From Utricularia gibba (lineage: Eukaryota > Streptophyta > Magnoliopsida > Lamiales > Lentibulariaceae), in assembly GCA_002189035.1 (NCBI GenBank), contig NEEC01000004.1, forward strand, positions 4,712,001 to 4,776,000: a stretch of 64,000 bases of DNA. The letters run 5' to 3'. Below are positions 45,989 through 59,423 of the stretch, in pieces. The translations under genes and the position numbers were made by a program. Each line of letters begins with the position of its first letter. The stretch's first letter is position 1. Under the pieces are notes generated by a model, which saw nothing but the letters and a program-made list of their open reading frames with translations, had not been told where the DNA came from and did not search any database.

Positions 45989-48900
45989 ATGGCAGCAAAA
46001 ATCCTGTATCCTTTGATTGATGACAACCAAAATCTCCGAAAGCACATGGGAAGCATCAACTCTTGTGAATTCTTCTATTCCGAAGATTTTCTGGCAAGGC
46101 GGAGAGCTCAAGGTGAGCAACACCAAGTGGAGAAGCATAATCCAGGAAGAGTTATCAACGTAAGTTTCAACATTATCATCTCCGAAAATGAGAAGAGAAA
46201 CGGGAGACGATTACTTGGAGTTATCAACTGCTAGATAATGAATCGCTTAATGTTGCAGGCAAAGGTAACCACTGGATCTCCATGTTCATACACATCCTCA
46301 TTGGCTTATAATGGTAGACTGAGCCAAAAGGAGACGATTACTTGGGGAACATCCATGGCTGTGAAAGAAGAACAGCATACATGGAGCAAGAGCATGCAAT
46401 CTTATGATATCCGTGATATAGTGAGGAATTCAATGTACAGAGAAGCTCGTAGTCTGCCAATCAAATCCCGAAACAATGAAGGCACACCAGTAAGCTCCTC
46501 AATGAAGTATATTGATTCTCCAAGACCCTTGCTGCAGTCAGCACACAGAAAATCTGAACTGATGGTTGAACAAGGAATGGCTCTTGCTCCTGCTGATGTC
46601 TGCAATGCCGTAAAGAATTCCAAGGATCAGAGGTTGATTATTTCTCGCTTGTCTCTTGAGAAAAAAGAATCAGAAGAAATCATGAAGTGTAAGGAACTGC
46701 CAAGATTATCATTGGACAGTAGGGAAACTGCTATGCGGAATTCACTATTTGAATCACGAAAAAGTTCAAACCAAGAACATGGAACTCAGAAGCGATCACT
46801 GAGTGTTGTAGCAAAGCTGATGGGCTTGGACAATTTCCCAGATTCCAAATCTACACCTGAGATTTGCAGCACAACGACAAAAGGAAGCCAGCGTAAGGGC
46901 TCTAGCACAGATTTTACTACATCAGAGGGAAAAACACAGCATCAACTTTCAATCTCAGCACATCTCCCTCATAAAAACTGTGAAGCATCATCTCTATTGC
47001 ATCATGGAGGAAACTTGAACGCCAGAATGGAACCAGCTCCGTGGAGACCGCAAGATTTTGGAAAAAGCCCTCCAGAACTAACACCAAGAAGCAAAAGGCA
47101 ACTAGTAAGTGATTTGGATCAATCTTTTGCTATCTATGGTGAGACAAAGAGAAGAATAGAACTGAGTGAACCAGGGTATGGAAAGGATCTGATAGCTCTG
47201 AAACAAATGCTCGAATCACTGCAACAAAGGCACCTAGGATTGAAAACTGAAAATCTACATTGCAGTAAACTCCTACACAGAAGTATCCGATCAGAAGAAA
47301 CATGTTCTGATCAGAGGCCTAAGTTCTCAACCCCACCGAACAAGACCCGTATGCAGGATACAGCTGCAAGAACTCATTCTCACAGGTCATTAGCTCACCG
47401 GGCGGATAAAAGTACATCTCTTACAAATGAGATAATGAATTTCCAAGATCACAAGAATCAGAGGAGAAACAACCTCCCAGAGTGCAAAAACAAGGGCAGT
47501 ATACCATGGAAGGGTGCTAAGGGAAATTCTATTACACAGCCTAATTCAAGAACTGGCAGAAAAACCGAAAGAGTAAGTCCAGGGATACAACTCCACCCGC
47601 TCAAAAACTCCCCTAGCAGTACTCTCTCAATGGAGTTGGGCAGAGACAGAAAGCATAGCAGTCAGAAATCTGCACAGAAGTCTTCCTCAAGAAGAAAAAA
47701 ACACAGTCATTCAACCAGTTTGCAGTCAACCTCTGACCAATTAAGTGAGCTCAGCATCGATACAAGATGTTCTAGCAACCCTGGTGATACAGCATCCCTT
47801 AAATCAGATGGCAACAATTGTGATGCATTAGAGATGGAAGCAGAAGACAAAAGCTTCTTGGCTAGTCCCATTAATACATACTCCAGAAAACATCCGGTAA
47901 ACTTACTCGACACTAAACCTTGATCTGTCATTTTTATCTTTAATATTTGATAGGTTTCCTTTGGTACCTTCACAGAACTCCTTGAAAACCTTAGCAGATT
48001 GCACAACATCTGCGAAACTCGCAACAATCATCACAGAACAGCCAAGTCCAGTCTCAGTTCTAGACAATTCATTTTACAACGAAGATGCACCATCCCCAGT
48101 TGCCAAGATATCAACAGCTTTTAAAGGTAATTCTATGTTACCCAAAACTTCTTATTCCGGAACAATGTATACTAGTCATAAGTCTGCATTGATAGCATGC
48201 AATTTAATCAATATTTGATACGTCATAGCAGCTAGACAGTAGATAGAGCAACGCTTTCCCATGACACTGCATACAGCTTCATGCATATGATATCATTATG
48301 AAACACCATTTGACAAACAATCTGTTTACCAACGATGCAGACGAGGAGCCTACCAGTCCTGAAAGAGGATGGTACACAGAGATTCCACTACACTTCGACG
48401 CAGGTTTTCAGGCAGGATCAAGGTTCACCTTCGAAAATCCCCCCAGGCATTTCAGATCAGAATCCGTTGAAAATACTGCGCAAACCGTCATAAACCTGGA
48501 TCCTGATCAGATATTCAAACACGAGGGCAAATTACTTCCAGGAGATCCAGAATACACACTCATCAACCGACCACCAGACGAGGTTCTCCGCTCGGAGCTT
48601 CTCGACGATTCGAAGAAGTTACACTCATCGGCGAGCTTCAGTCACATTTTCTATAGCAAAAATGTCATTGATGCAGAAAAGGAGATCCGACTTCGCAATG
48701 AACTCTTCGTGGCCAGAATGAAATCGGCGAACCTAGAGACGTTGATAGATGAAACCTCCACAGAAACTCGCCGCACGCCGCATTGCAACCTTGATCACAG
48801 CACGATCAAGAGCTTCTTGAATGCAGAGAAAACGCATGAACCAGAAGACTGGAAGGATTTTGGCGGTGAGATTTCACGCCTGGTTTTGGACATCGAGCGG

Positions 48901-48990
48901 CAGATCTTCAAAGACTTGATTACCGAGGCCATATTCACAAATATCCTTCAGATGCAAAAATCAAACGGAGCTCGAAGACAACTTTTCTAA
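45989..48990 (+). CDS. LONGIFOLIA/TRM1-type protein
   Basis: Plant-specific TON1-recruiting-motif (TRM) family protein; LONGIFOLIA members attach to cortical microtubules and promote longitudinal cell elongation. Four exons (45989-46159, 46259-47896, 47976-48126, 48341-48990) join in phase to 869 residues. Family landmarks: N-terminal MAAKILYPLIDDNQNLRKHM, SVVAKLMGLDNFP near residue 240, a Ser/Arg-rich low-complexity middle, PSPVSVLDNSFYNEDAPSP and KISTAFKD in exon 3, and the C-terminal DWKDFGGEISRLVLDIERQI-type motif. Most of the chain is predicted disordered. The start was chosen because the conserved first motif begins there. Identification is by motifs; which TRM subgroup member it is cannot be settled. 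Confidence 0.85.
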
Positions 48991-51619
48991 TGCATGCGTA
49001 GTGGTCCAATAAAAGGATTGGGCTGGTAGCATTCCAATATCTTTTTAATGGCCCCGGCCCAATGTTCTTCAGGAAACTCTTTCTATACCTTTTGTAGCGT
49101 GATCCAATTCTCTCTTCCCATCTATTTCAAGTCATAATATTTAATATTTTTTAATTTTTGTGATAAATGAAATTAGATATACCAAAATTTAAAACATAAT
49201 ATTTATTTAATCTTTTTTTTCAATGGGAAGATTATAATATTTACTATCATTGTAAAAAAATAAAGAATTTTTTATTTTAAAATACCTTAAAATTTAAAAA
49301 TGTATTTGAAATATTTTTTATTTTTAAAAAATATTACATAAATAGTTTTATTATCAAATATAAATAAAATGAAAATATGGAAACAATTTCTTATTTTTTA
49401 AAAAACTGTATAAATGTAACATATGTTTTATTATTAGCAATTCGCGAAAAAAACTTCCCACGATAACAGCCAAAAACAGAAATGAGCCACACGTCGCCCA
49501 CATGGACTTTTATGTGGGCCGGGTAATTTAAGTGGGCTGTGGGCTGAATTGGGCATAGGCACAAATTGCGGGTTATTTTACATACAAATACAAAAAAAAG
49601 ATTTATATTGAAAATGATTAATTTTTTCACACATATCTCATACTCGTTATATTGCCCAATTTGATTTAACATGATGCATGTTTGCTAGATGTATGTAATG
49701 TGTCGATAGCCCCGATCGGTATAAAGTTATGAGAAATCATAACATGCATTGAGTTTGATTGCAATTGAATTGCAATTAGGCAAGATACACATTAGGTATC
49801 GGGAGGTAGATAGGTAAATGAGAAGGTCAAAAATGTCTTTTGTGGGTAAATGGTAAAATGTGTCATTTTTACTTTGAAAATTGGCAATGTTTGCAATTTA
49901 ATTTTTTAGTAATGTTAATTTCTATCATAATTTAATGTTTACTCATCTTTTTATAAATTATCATGATACGATTCATTATATTATTGAAAATGATATTATT
50001 TTTTAATGACCAAGCATAATGTTAATATTGATGTTTTTTTCTTACGATATTGACCATTTAAGAGGACAAGAAAATTAATAATTAAATATTTATTTATCCG
50101 AATTGAGTCATAATCATATGTTGCACTTTAGGTTATTTTTTAAGAGTAAAATAATAATAATAATATAATAATAATAATTAAAAGTTTATTTATCGGAATT
50201 GAATCATATTCATCTATTGCACTTTAGGTTATTTGGAATATAACAAATGTCAAAATGATTGAAAATAAGCCGAATTTTCATCATCAGAATTATAGAAAAA
50301 ACATTAATACAAAATTTTTCTATTCAATATTTTGAATAATTATATAAGATAAATATCATTTAAGTTTTACACATAAATCTAAATATTTCTAGTTATTTTA
50401 TCATATATATTTGTTTTAAAATGCATTATTTCATATAGTAGATAAATTAATAAACATTGGATCATAACTTAAAAAATGATAAATAGCAGATAAATTTTGA
50501 AATTGTTTTTTCATAATGAAGATTAGGGTATAAGCCATGGTCAATTTGGCGTTTTATTTATTTAATAGTAATATTAGTGGAAAACCCTAGTCGCACATAT
50601 GTCCCAATCAAGTGTCTTCCTTTGGACCACACACACTAAACATCTAGAGATTTTCATTGATGACACTTGTTGAAAGATTAGCTTAAACTCTTTGATCATG
50701 GCCTCTTACTTTCTTGGATCTTGTGTAAAGTTGACTTCAATGCATCTGTCTCCTTCACTCTTGTGCTTCTTCGTCCCATTCTTCTGTTCAATGCTCAGCC
50801 CATTATTACATACTTTTTGATACCGCAGTTTCAGATTCATTTGAGTAACAAAATGGGTCTCTCTTTTGTTTTCTTTTGCACTCAAGAAAAAAGACTCTAG
50901 GGTTCGTGGTACCATGAGGATCTGGTAACTGGTAAATGGGTTCATTCGGGTTGAATCGGAATGCAGGAATGCACGTATCTCGTGTTGAAATTCGAACACC
51001 AAAAATGAAAACGATCAAAACTTTAGACACGTAAATACAATGTACTAAAAGATTTCTTGATTTCTATGAATTTCAACTAGTAATATGGAATTCCACAAAT
51101 CTTCGTCAATACCAAATTTCCAACAGTTCATTGTGGAAAAGGGAATAGCAGTAGATGGGGATGATGTGAATCCAACTCCATGAGAGAAACGCAAGTGTAA
51201 TACATTCTGCATTGCAATGGCTTCTGCAGCCAGGTGGTTTTGATTTTCTCTCTTTTTTTTTTTGACTCAACAGTAGCATGCAAGAAATTGAAATGGGGTG
51301 TGCTAGGGTTTTACTCTACTGTGGATGGTTACCAGAAAGCTCTGATTTCATAGGGAATGCTTCATGAAGATGAATTTCTGGTATTTATGATATCGATATA
51401 CGTGTAGTGTGAGAAGATAGTGATAAGCTGCTCAAAGTTGAATCTCATAAAAGAAGCTCAGTAGCGATAAAAACATTAATGAAAAGCAGTCAGCTGCTCT
51501 TCTTCTTTAGCTCTCTTGCATAAACTCCTTGAATGTGATACCTAAAGAGAAAGAGCTTACCTGTACAGCTTCCATCGAGCCAACCAATCAGAAGCAAGAA
51601 CAGAAACTCAACCTCCGGC
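48991..51619. other. Long AT-rich intergenic region
   Basis: 3' flanks of the LONGIFOLIA-type and TCP genes. Notable are four TGGGC motifs in 49515-49556, an imperfect tandem duplication near 50081-50234 and an AAT microsatellite near 50150-50178. No coding sequence is supported. Confidence 0.5.
50081..50234. repeat. Imperfect tandem duplication with AAT microsatellite
   Basis: Two diverged copies of a unit of about 55-60 bp ending TTGCACTTTAGGTTATTT, separated by an AAT-rich stretch. No mobile-element hallmarks are seen. Confidence 0.6.
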
Positions 51620-52366
51620 TCATTCAGAGGAGCGATTGTTTCTCTGACAGGGAAGGAGATTCGCAGTCATATTGAAGTTGAAAGGCCTCACAGTCGGAGA
51701 AGAAGCTGCTCCCATTTCCGAATCACCTTGGAAGTTGAAGTGCTTCGAGTCGAATTGAAAGTACGGGAGGGCGGTGGTAATCTGATTGGATCCAGAGGGG
51801 ATGGAGGAATGCAAGTGATTCTGCCAACTCAAGGCATGAAGCTCCTCGTTCCCAGATCCCAACTCGAAGCTTCTTGGTGGATAAGAAAGTGTCAGATTAG
51901 AAGGATCCCATCTCATGAAGGGATTGATGCTAACCCCTGAGACGCTGCTTTGGAAAGAAGCGAGATTATCAGAGTGATTAGCACCGCCGCCCATCATCTC
52001 GTGATTAACCAGCTGCTGTTGCTCAAAGAAGCCTCCCTGAGGGAAAGGGAGCGGCGGGAGCTCGTCGATTTCGTGCTTCGCCGCGTTGAGCAGCCAGTCG
52101 ACGACTTTGCTGGGCTGGTTGAAACCTAAGCGATCTTGCAGATCGTATAGCTGAATGGCCGTCTGCACCGAGAGCCGCACGCGCCGATCCCTCAACCCGC
52201 GCACGGTGAACACCTTGCTGTGCCGGTCTTTCCCGCCGAACGCACGCGACACGCGCACGATACGGGGGTCTTTCAGCTTCGACCATGACGTTGTCGTTGC
52301 TGCTGTTGTCGTGGAGGACACGGCGGGCTTCACTTCCCTTCTCCTGGCGTCGCCCTCCTCGATCAT
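51620..52366 (-). CDS. TCP transcription factor, class II CIN type (TCP5/13/17-like)
   Basis: Single-exon gene, 248 residues. The TCP bHLH domain covers about residues 32-92: [20 protein letters not shown] forms the basic region, then [18 protein letters not shown] and [12 protein letters not shown] the helices. The short basic-region form is class II. The N-terminus is short, and the tail contains [19 protein letters not shown] and [14 protein letters not shown] see no miR319 target-like sequence, which fits the TCP5/13/17 branch rather than TCP4. Such factors restrain leaf margin growth and act in shade and auxin responses. A second long frame overlapping the 5' half is an artefact of the GC-rich domain. 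Confidence 0.9.
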   Translation of the reverse strand: MIEEGDARRREVKPAVSSTTTAATTTSWSKLKDPRIVRVSRAFGGKDRHSKVFTVRGLRDRRVRLSVQTAIQLYDLQDRLGFNQPSKVVDWLLNAAKHEIDELPPLPFPQGGFFEQQQLVNHEMMGGGANHSDNLASFQSSVSGVSINPFMRWDPSNLTLSYPPRSFELGSGNEELHALSWQNHLHSSIPSGSNQITTALPYFQFDSKHFNFQGDSEMGAASSPTVRPFNFNMTANLLPCQRNNRSSE

Positions 52367-55300
52367 CCTCTCTGAAGAAAACCCTAAAATGGAGTTCCTT
52401 GGAGACGCAGAAGAAGCTCAAGCAACTTCAAAGAATGGATATGGATACAGGTTTTTGTTGAAATGAAAGCATGTATGTACTTCCACCAAATATATGTCAA
52501 CCGACACCCTTTTCTTGGAAACGCATGGACGGTGAAGATGCCTCCACGTGTCCGATTCACCATGGACGACCCATACCACTCTTCATCTACACCGTTGGAT
52601 TTGTTATTCATTTTTTTCATCGGCATCTACAAAAGGCATCATAACCATAGGCTCTCATCACATGGTTTGACAGATGGAACAGTGCAGTATGCAAACAATA
52701 AAGACAAAACTTCGATTTGGAACTTGGCTTGTGATTTCTGATGAGATGATGAAAAGCGTACAAGGGCTCCAAGTACACGATCCCAAAAAGTTGAGAAGGG
52801 AAGCCATGTAATATTGCTGTCAAGGGAGGGGGGTTTCAACTGTTCAAGTACTTCGATCTGTTAACAGTTCTGGTTTAGTTTAAACACTGTAGCAGCTTGG
52901 ATTCAAGGCTGGAGTTGGGCTCAATTTGACAAGGGTTAGGACAAGAAGAAGGTAATGATTAGTGTAAAAGCCAGGCTTGAAAAGCTGAAGGGGAGAGGGG
53001 GTCACAAGGGAAAGAGAAAGAGAAGAGAGTAACGTGAGTTTTGGAGAAGTGGGCTTGCTGTGAGGGACCAAATTATTCAGCACTGAACACAGGACCACAC
53101 CATTTTTGTTGCAGTGAGATTTGCTTATCGAGCTACGCTGAGTAGTTGAGCTTTGATTTCAATGGCTGACTGCAAAGTAACTCCGGTAGCACACTGGGGT
53201 GCCTCTGGTATATACAATAACATATCAGAAAACTATATTATATTGTACAGTTGAAGTATTTTGAAACTTGGAGGAAGACGAAGCATGATAACGCATCCCC
53301 ATTGCCCAGAATATGCAACTCCAGGGCTCATGCTGCACAAACCAGAAAAAAACCCTAGCTGTTCCACATTTTTATCCTAGGGTTTAGACGGTAAATCCCA
53401 GTACAGTGATACAGTTGATTTCACTGTAGTACAGCAAAAGAAACACACAATATAAAATAACGACAATCAATCAACGCAAGGTGAACATGACATTGTCAAC
53501 GTTATGAAACTTAAAAATTCGATCGGGGTCCACAGTGATTATCCAGTGCTTCGTACCCCTTTTTCCATCAGTTCCGCAGAGGACGAGTCCCCATTCTGCA
53601 GCAGCGATCGATCAGCCCCGCCCTCACACAGCATGAGAGGAGACGATGAACCCGCTAGAGATGGGCTGATCCGATCCGATGCTGCTAAACAGCGTAATTG
53701 AGAATCTCGAGAGAGAAGGAAGGAAGGATGTACAGTTTGATAAGAGAAGAGAGGGTTGAAGGAAAAGCGAAGGGGGGCTGGTCTGGGAACTGGCCCTGCC
53801 GCGCACTGCCCCATTTCACATTACTGCTACCAAAAGAAAAAAAAATGGTCCATAGATACAAAGCTTGGGCGCCTTTTTCGCAGCGATGTACGCTCAGTTT
53901 TTTCTTCAATTTTCTAATGAACGTCTCTGCAGGAGCAGGGGGCCTTCGCTAGGACAAAAATCCTTTAGGGACACCTGTTTTTTCTGTAATAAAAAAATGT
54001 GTTTTTTTTTTATTTCATGAGGAAAAAAATAAAGGGTTAGAATTTTTATTATTTAATGAGGGGGAAGAGAGAGGGGCAGAGGCACAGGAGTAAGTGCTTC
54101 TATTCTTTCTCTTGTAGCCAGTTTATATGGCAAGCAGGCATCGTACTTAAAGTTTGCATGTGACAGACAGTCTAGTTGTATGTCGGAATCTGACCAATGA
54201 ATTAAATATTATTATTATTGCCTTTCGGATTCGATTCCATATGGAAATTTAACTTAACCATCTCAAATGGTCCTCCATTATGTCTTAACGGGACCGGTAA
54301 AAAGAAAAATGAAAGAACATAGGAAACTCAGATCCCATACCACATGCATTCATCAACATAGAATCTTGATAACTATAGTTTAGTCATTCTTATTCAAATA
54401 AATATGCATTATATGGTTAAGATTTAAAATACATTTAATACATTGTATAACGATCCATCTTTATTTTGTACGATATTATTCAATTGTTACATTCCATTTT
54501 TATAATTTTATGTTATCTATATCTAAAAAAAAGAACTCATACAAGATTAGAGAAAAGTTTATTTATGTAATTGTCCATCAACTCTCATTCGTAATTGATA
54601 TGAATTTCGTCTAAGATCCTTAAATTATTTCTTGGGTTAGATATTTCTACCCCCTTTGATTACAGGCTTGAGTTGGGCTTTAATATATAGATTTTTTAAT
54701 ATTGTGTATTGGTAGAATTCTTTAGAACAGATGAAACAAAGTAAACCAAAATTTGCAAAATCAAGGATATTTTAAGAAACATGTCTATTAGGACACATTT
54801 GGCAAGTGGACAAGAATTATTGTGATTTAAATTAGATAGACCGTAAAATAATTGCTTATTTATGATGATGCATTTGACAGATAAGTTGTATTATTTAAAT
54901 ATATTTAGAAATAAAAAATAATATAAAATATCAATTATATCCTCAATTTTATATTGGTAAATTACATTAATGCCTGCATGTGATTTATAAACACTATGAA
55001 AAACCCTTAAGAGAAAGATAAAATAAGAATTGGATTTACTTGTCTTTAAATAAAAGTGTAAGAGTGATTAGTTTTTTACATAATGATTAGTTAGTGGTAT
55101 TAAAATCGGGACAAAAATTGGATGTAAATAAATCCACGTAAATACGATTAAAAATGAGATTAATTGGTTTTAAATAAACTAAAAGAAAATATAATTTTAA
55201 ATAAACTCATGTATATAAAATTAAAAAAAACTCATATATTTTAAAATTTATTTAAATCTATCAATTAAATACCATAAAATTTATAGTCTTAATTTTAAAT

Positions 55301-56769
55301 TCATGCAATCTCATCAACCAAACACGCATAATCATGCATATCAAATATATGTTTTTAGAAGCGCAATTTTGTCGAAGCGAATTGTTGCTAGTTAGATTTT
55401 TCGGTTTTACGATCCTCCACATCTGGTGTTCATTTGATATTCGATGAGATGAACACATCTAATAATCATACTTGGTGCGTGGTGTAGGGGTGGAGTGTTT
55501 AATGAAACAGTATTCGTCTTACTTGGTTGGGTGTGTGGAATTGAGAACAATCTTTTTCCCTGGGCCAAAAATGACTGACAGCATGCATTTATGTGAATTC
55601 GATGAAGGCCTTTCAATTAAATGCCACCATCTTCTCTCTACAACTCGTCAGGTCAGACGCACCCCAGAATCTTGCACTCAACACACATTCTACGTCTTCC
55701 TCAGTAACATGGATGGCAATGAGAACACACACACCGGCACCCATCTCTCCGGGTCAACCGGAAGCGGAGCCGTCGCCGGCGTGAGTGGCGCCGGAATGCT
55801 GCTGCTCCGCACACTGTTTGACGGAGCAGCAATGGGCGCAACGTCGGCATTCGATCTGGGGCCTTTCCGTTTGCCAGTTCCGAGCAACGAGGGAGCTGGG
55901 CGTTGGGATGAGTGGTAGTAAAATCATGGCAACGCAGCTGAAGGTGTGGAGGAAGAATCGAGTTGGAACCGGTTCGGAGCGAACCCGGTTTAGTTATATT
56001 ATTAATGGGGGACGAGACGAGAGCGGCTCGCTCTATTCATTTGGGCCAGATATTAAGTGAAGCCCAATAAACGGAGGCCTTTTTAAAGGCTGTGGCCCAA
56101 TCGGCCTGATTAACCTGAATCTTCCCAAGGTTTTTGGCACTTTTTTTTTTTTTGCCTTCACTCGCCATCTTCCACATTGTCGCCATCCAACGCTCGTACG
56201 CTTAACGTTGTTTGTATGAGCAGGTGAAATTTTAGTTTACTTGGTTGTTCTCGTGAACGGAGTTTCCACTTTGGGTTGGTTTCGCTTCTTCTTTTTTTTT
56301 CTTGCGGTTATTTGTTAATTTCGGTTTATGATGCGATGATTACTGGCTATGCATGCGTCGCTTGCTTGATATGTATGCGGATGTACGTTCGATAGTTTGT
56401 CGTTAGTTTTTGGCGTTTTCGTCGTCGAGTTTCCCTGCTATAGTTTCGTCTTGACGATTGGATCGGCTGGTTAGCTATAGTGACCCTTGGGTTTGAGGCT
56501 GGTGCGTCTGTTGGTGACGAAAGAGAGTTATGGGGTTTGTAAGAGGACTAGTGAGGATTCATGGTGCGTGAAGAAATTTTGGATCAGAGTTTTTTTTTTC
56601 ACCAAGAATTGGTCTCTTGTATTTGTTTTGGTTTTTGTTTGGTATCCGTACCGTGCGCAACGCTGTCTAGTGGGAAGGGATTGATGCTAACAACTGCTTC
56701 GCTTTAAGGTTGTTACCATGTATTTCTTTTCGATTCTAGCAGTCATTTTTTATTTGATTTTTCAGAAGA
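52367..56769. other. Intergenic region between divergent TCP and G3BP-like genes
   Basis: 4.4 kb. Left part: TCP promoter and leader, with a higher-GC stretch at 53540-53820 that could be a 5' non-coding exon. Middle (about 54000-55400): AT-rich, nothing seen. Right: a GC island at 55700-55950, then a cluster of TGGGCC/GGCCCAAT elements (56040-56102) marking the G3BP-like promoter. A plausible 5' UTR intron runs from a CAG/GTGAAA donor (56224) to a TTTTCAG acceptor (56765). Confidence 0.5.
55709..55918 (+). CDS. Small hypothetical ORF in a GC island
   Basis: A 69-codon frame (starts MDGNENTHTGTHLSGSTGSG) coincides with a local GC-rich island. No domain is recognised and the complementary strand is also open over much of it, so composition alone may explain it. 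No splice or promoter signal supports it strongly. Confidence 0.15.
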   Translation: MDGNENTHTGTHLSGSTGSGAVAGVSGAGMLLLRTLFDGAAMGATSAFDLGPFRLPVPSNEGAGRWDEW

Positions 56770-59084
56770 ATGGACAGTGCTGATGCAGAGTTGCCCCTTA
56801 CTGCTGAGATGATCGGAAACGCTTTTGTTAAGCAGTATTATTATGTTCTACATCACTCTCCCGAGATCGCTTACCTATTTTACAATGATAGTAGTGTCCT
56901 ATGTCGTCCCAATCATGATGGAATGATGACGATTGCAACAACTATGAATGTAATTCTCTTGCTGGAATTTTGTCACCAAGTGTTTTAATTGAACTGGTAT
57001 CTAACATTTGTCCTTCTTGTCTTGCCACAGAGAATAAATGATGTAATATGTTCATTAGACTACAAGAACTACGAAGCAGATATAGAAACTGTGGATGCGC
57101 AGTTCTCTTTTCATGGTGGGGTGTTTCTTCTTGTGACCGGATCATTGACTGGAAGTGACCATCATAAAAAGAAATTTACGCAAACCTTTTTCCTTGCTCC
57201 TCAAGACACTGGGTATTTCATTTTGAATGATGTTTTTAGGCATCTGGATAACGGAATACCAGAAATTGTTCTTGGAGTTGATGGCACACTTTCAAACAAT
57301 TTATATCATGGTACAGGTTGAGTTTGTTATTGCTTATGTGCTGCAGCATTTCTCCATGTTAGAAACCTGATTACTGATTTTGTTTGCATCTTGGAAATCT
57401 TCTTAGAGCCTTCGGAGCTGGTTGAACCTCCTCAATGTGACGCTCCTGAAACTCTTGTTAAGAATATTGAGGCTGCTGATGAGGACACCAATGGCCAAAT
57501 TGTTTCTGTGGAAACATCCGAACTTCCTCAAGCGGATCCTCTTAATCATTCTGTTAAGGAGATTGGGGTTGTTGAGGAAAAAGACAATGGCCAATTGATT
57601 GCTGTGGGACCACCTGGTCCGGATGAAGATGCGGTTGTGCAAGCTAAACCGAACACAAATTGGAATCGTGTTCCAGTTGACTCTGAAGCAGTTATTACTG
57701 TTTCAGAAGGGCATCATCCAAAGCAATCCTATGCATGGGTTGTGAGTTCACAGAAAAAGAGAGGTCCTACCAAAATTTATGTTCCTGCTACCGTAGTAAA
57801 GGAGGCTCATGCAAAAGTTGCAAAGCCTCCTGTTGATCAAACTTCAGAAGTTTCGATAGCTGGAGTATCTCTGTGCGAAACATCTGCTACTACTTCAGAG
57901 AATTGCAATACCCCTGATCAAGGTAGCATTTGTCTTCTCTCTGTGGAATGTGATTGTCTCTAATTCTGGTAAGATATAACAACTTGAATGATTATCAGGC
58001 CATGAACCTAGTGAGGCTGCTGAAAAAGTTGTAAAGCCAACCTCAGAAATTTCGACCCCGGAAGTATCTCTGCCTCAAAATCCTGTTACTGCTCCAGAGA
58101 ATATCGCTATTCCTGACGAAGGTAACACTTTTGTACCCATTGTGGTATATCAGCCACTAACTATTGGTCAAATGTATATATTGTTAAGACTTTTTTTATT
58201 GTAATCATCATGCAGGTGAAGGTCACACCATATATGTTCGCTATTTGCCCCCAAATGCAACAGTTTCTCAGCTTAAAGAAGTATTTAAGAAATTTGGTCC
58301 CATTAATCCGGCTGGAATCCAAGTCAGAAGAAACTGGGTCTGGATTTGAGATAACTATTTTTAACCAGAATTTGTTGTTTGTGTTTTTACATGCTAATTG
58401 TTCCTTTTTTCTTGCAGCAACAAGGATTTTGTTTCGGATTTGTTGAGTTCCAGGAGTTCAGTTCCATGCAAAGTGCAATAAAGGTTTGGAGCCATGCCTA
58501 CTTGCATGCACCCATATTTTTCTAAAAGTGCTTCGAGATGCTGAGAACTTTACATTCTTTGTGAAATCCAGAACTATCTGGTCCTAGATGCCCTTAAGAG
58601 TAAATCATAGTGAGAGGAATCACCATGTGATATTCTCATATTTTAATTCATCGGCCGGCCTATGCTACTTTGTCTTTGAGTATAAATGTATGTTGACTGA
58701 CACTCCACTCTTCAGGCGTCACCCATAATGATAGGGGACCGTGAGGCTGTTGTTGAGGCAAAGAGGGCAACTTCTCGAGGTGCACATAAGCAAGAAGTTT
58801 CTCCTTTCTTCCTGCATGACCATCTAAACTTGGCAGTGTAAGAAATCATGTACTCTTGTTTATGTGCAGTTGGCAGTGGAAGAAATCATTTTGCTTCTGG
58901 TAGTTTTCGTGAAGAAAACTTTGGGGGTCAAGGAAATTTTGGCAAGCGACAAGTTTATGTGAGAACAGATAGCAACTTCCTAAATCATGGGAGCTCAGGT
59001 AGTGCAAAAGCTTACCATCAAGGTAGAGGAAGGGGTGGCCACCACAACGGTCCAAGCCGAAACTTGGTGCCAGCCCAAAGTTAG
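56770..59084 (+). CDS. G3BP-like RNA-binding protein (NTF2 + RRM)
   Basis: Plant homologue of Ras-GAP SH3-binding protein, a stress-granule and mRNA regulatory factor. Eight coding exons join in phase to 523 residues: 56770-56949, 57031-57316, 57407-57922, 57999-58121, 58216-58337, 58418-58483, 58716-58779, 58870-59084. N-terminal NTF2-like domain (about 10-125): GNAFVKQYYYVLHHSPEIAY, VTGSLTG, FTQTFFLAPQ, GYFILNDVFRHLD. Acidic middle region. RRM (about 370-450): HTIYVRYLPPNATVSQLKEV for RNP2 and QQGFCFGFVEF for RNP1. The tail has Gly/Arg repeats (GRGRGGHH). The middle exon boundaries all split a codon after its first base, which would allow in-frame exon skipping. The gene is convergent with the TPX2-like gene. 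Confidence 0.91.
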
Positions 59085-59423
59085 TGCCAATACAAGTATT
59101 TCAGGATCTTTACCAGTGGTGGCTTTCCAGGTTGTTTATCATCCCTCTCTGGTTTTGCCTTTTGGTAGCACTTACTAGTAGTGTTGGTCATTCTTATTGA
59201 CTTAACTTCAGTGTAGATACGATCGAGTTTTGGTATGTTCGCTTGCTTAAAAAAATCAACCTGGCTTGTTAATAATTTTCGTATGCTATTTCTCATGGAT
59301 CACATCTGGTAAGGGTATCTTATAATATATATCATGATGTCTCCATGTTGGATTATTGCATGGCAGAGAGAAAATACAATGAGCAATTGCTAACAAAAAA
59401 GCAACAAGCCGAAGATGTTTAGT
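59085..59423. other. Convergent 3' region
   Basis: Shared 3' flank of the G3BP-like and TPX2-like genes, 339 bp, no gene seen. The transcripts probably overlap. Confidence 0.5.

Noticed and set aside
52023-52421. 132-codon Arg/Ala-rich minus-strand frame
   Set aside because: Overlaps the TCP domain in another frame; an effect of GC-rich codons.
53539-53814. Overlapping short frames on both strands (60-91 codons)
   Set aside because: No domain, mutually overlapping; more likely TCP leader or promoter sequence.
54215-54245. GGATTCGATTCC resembling a tRNA T-arm
   Set aside because: No matching acceptor, D or anticodon stems around it.
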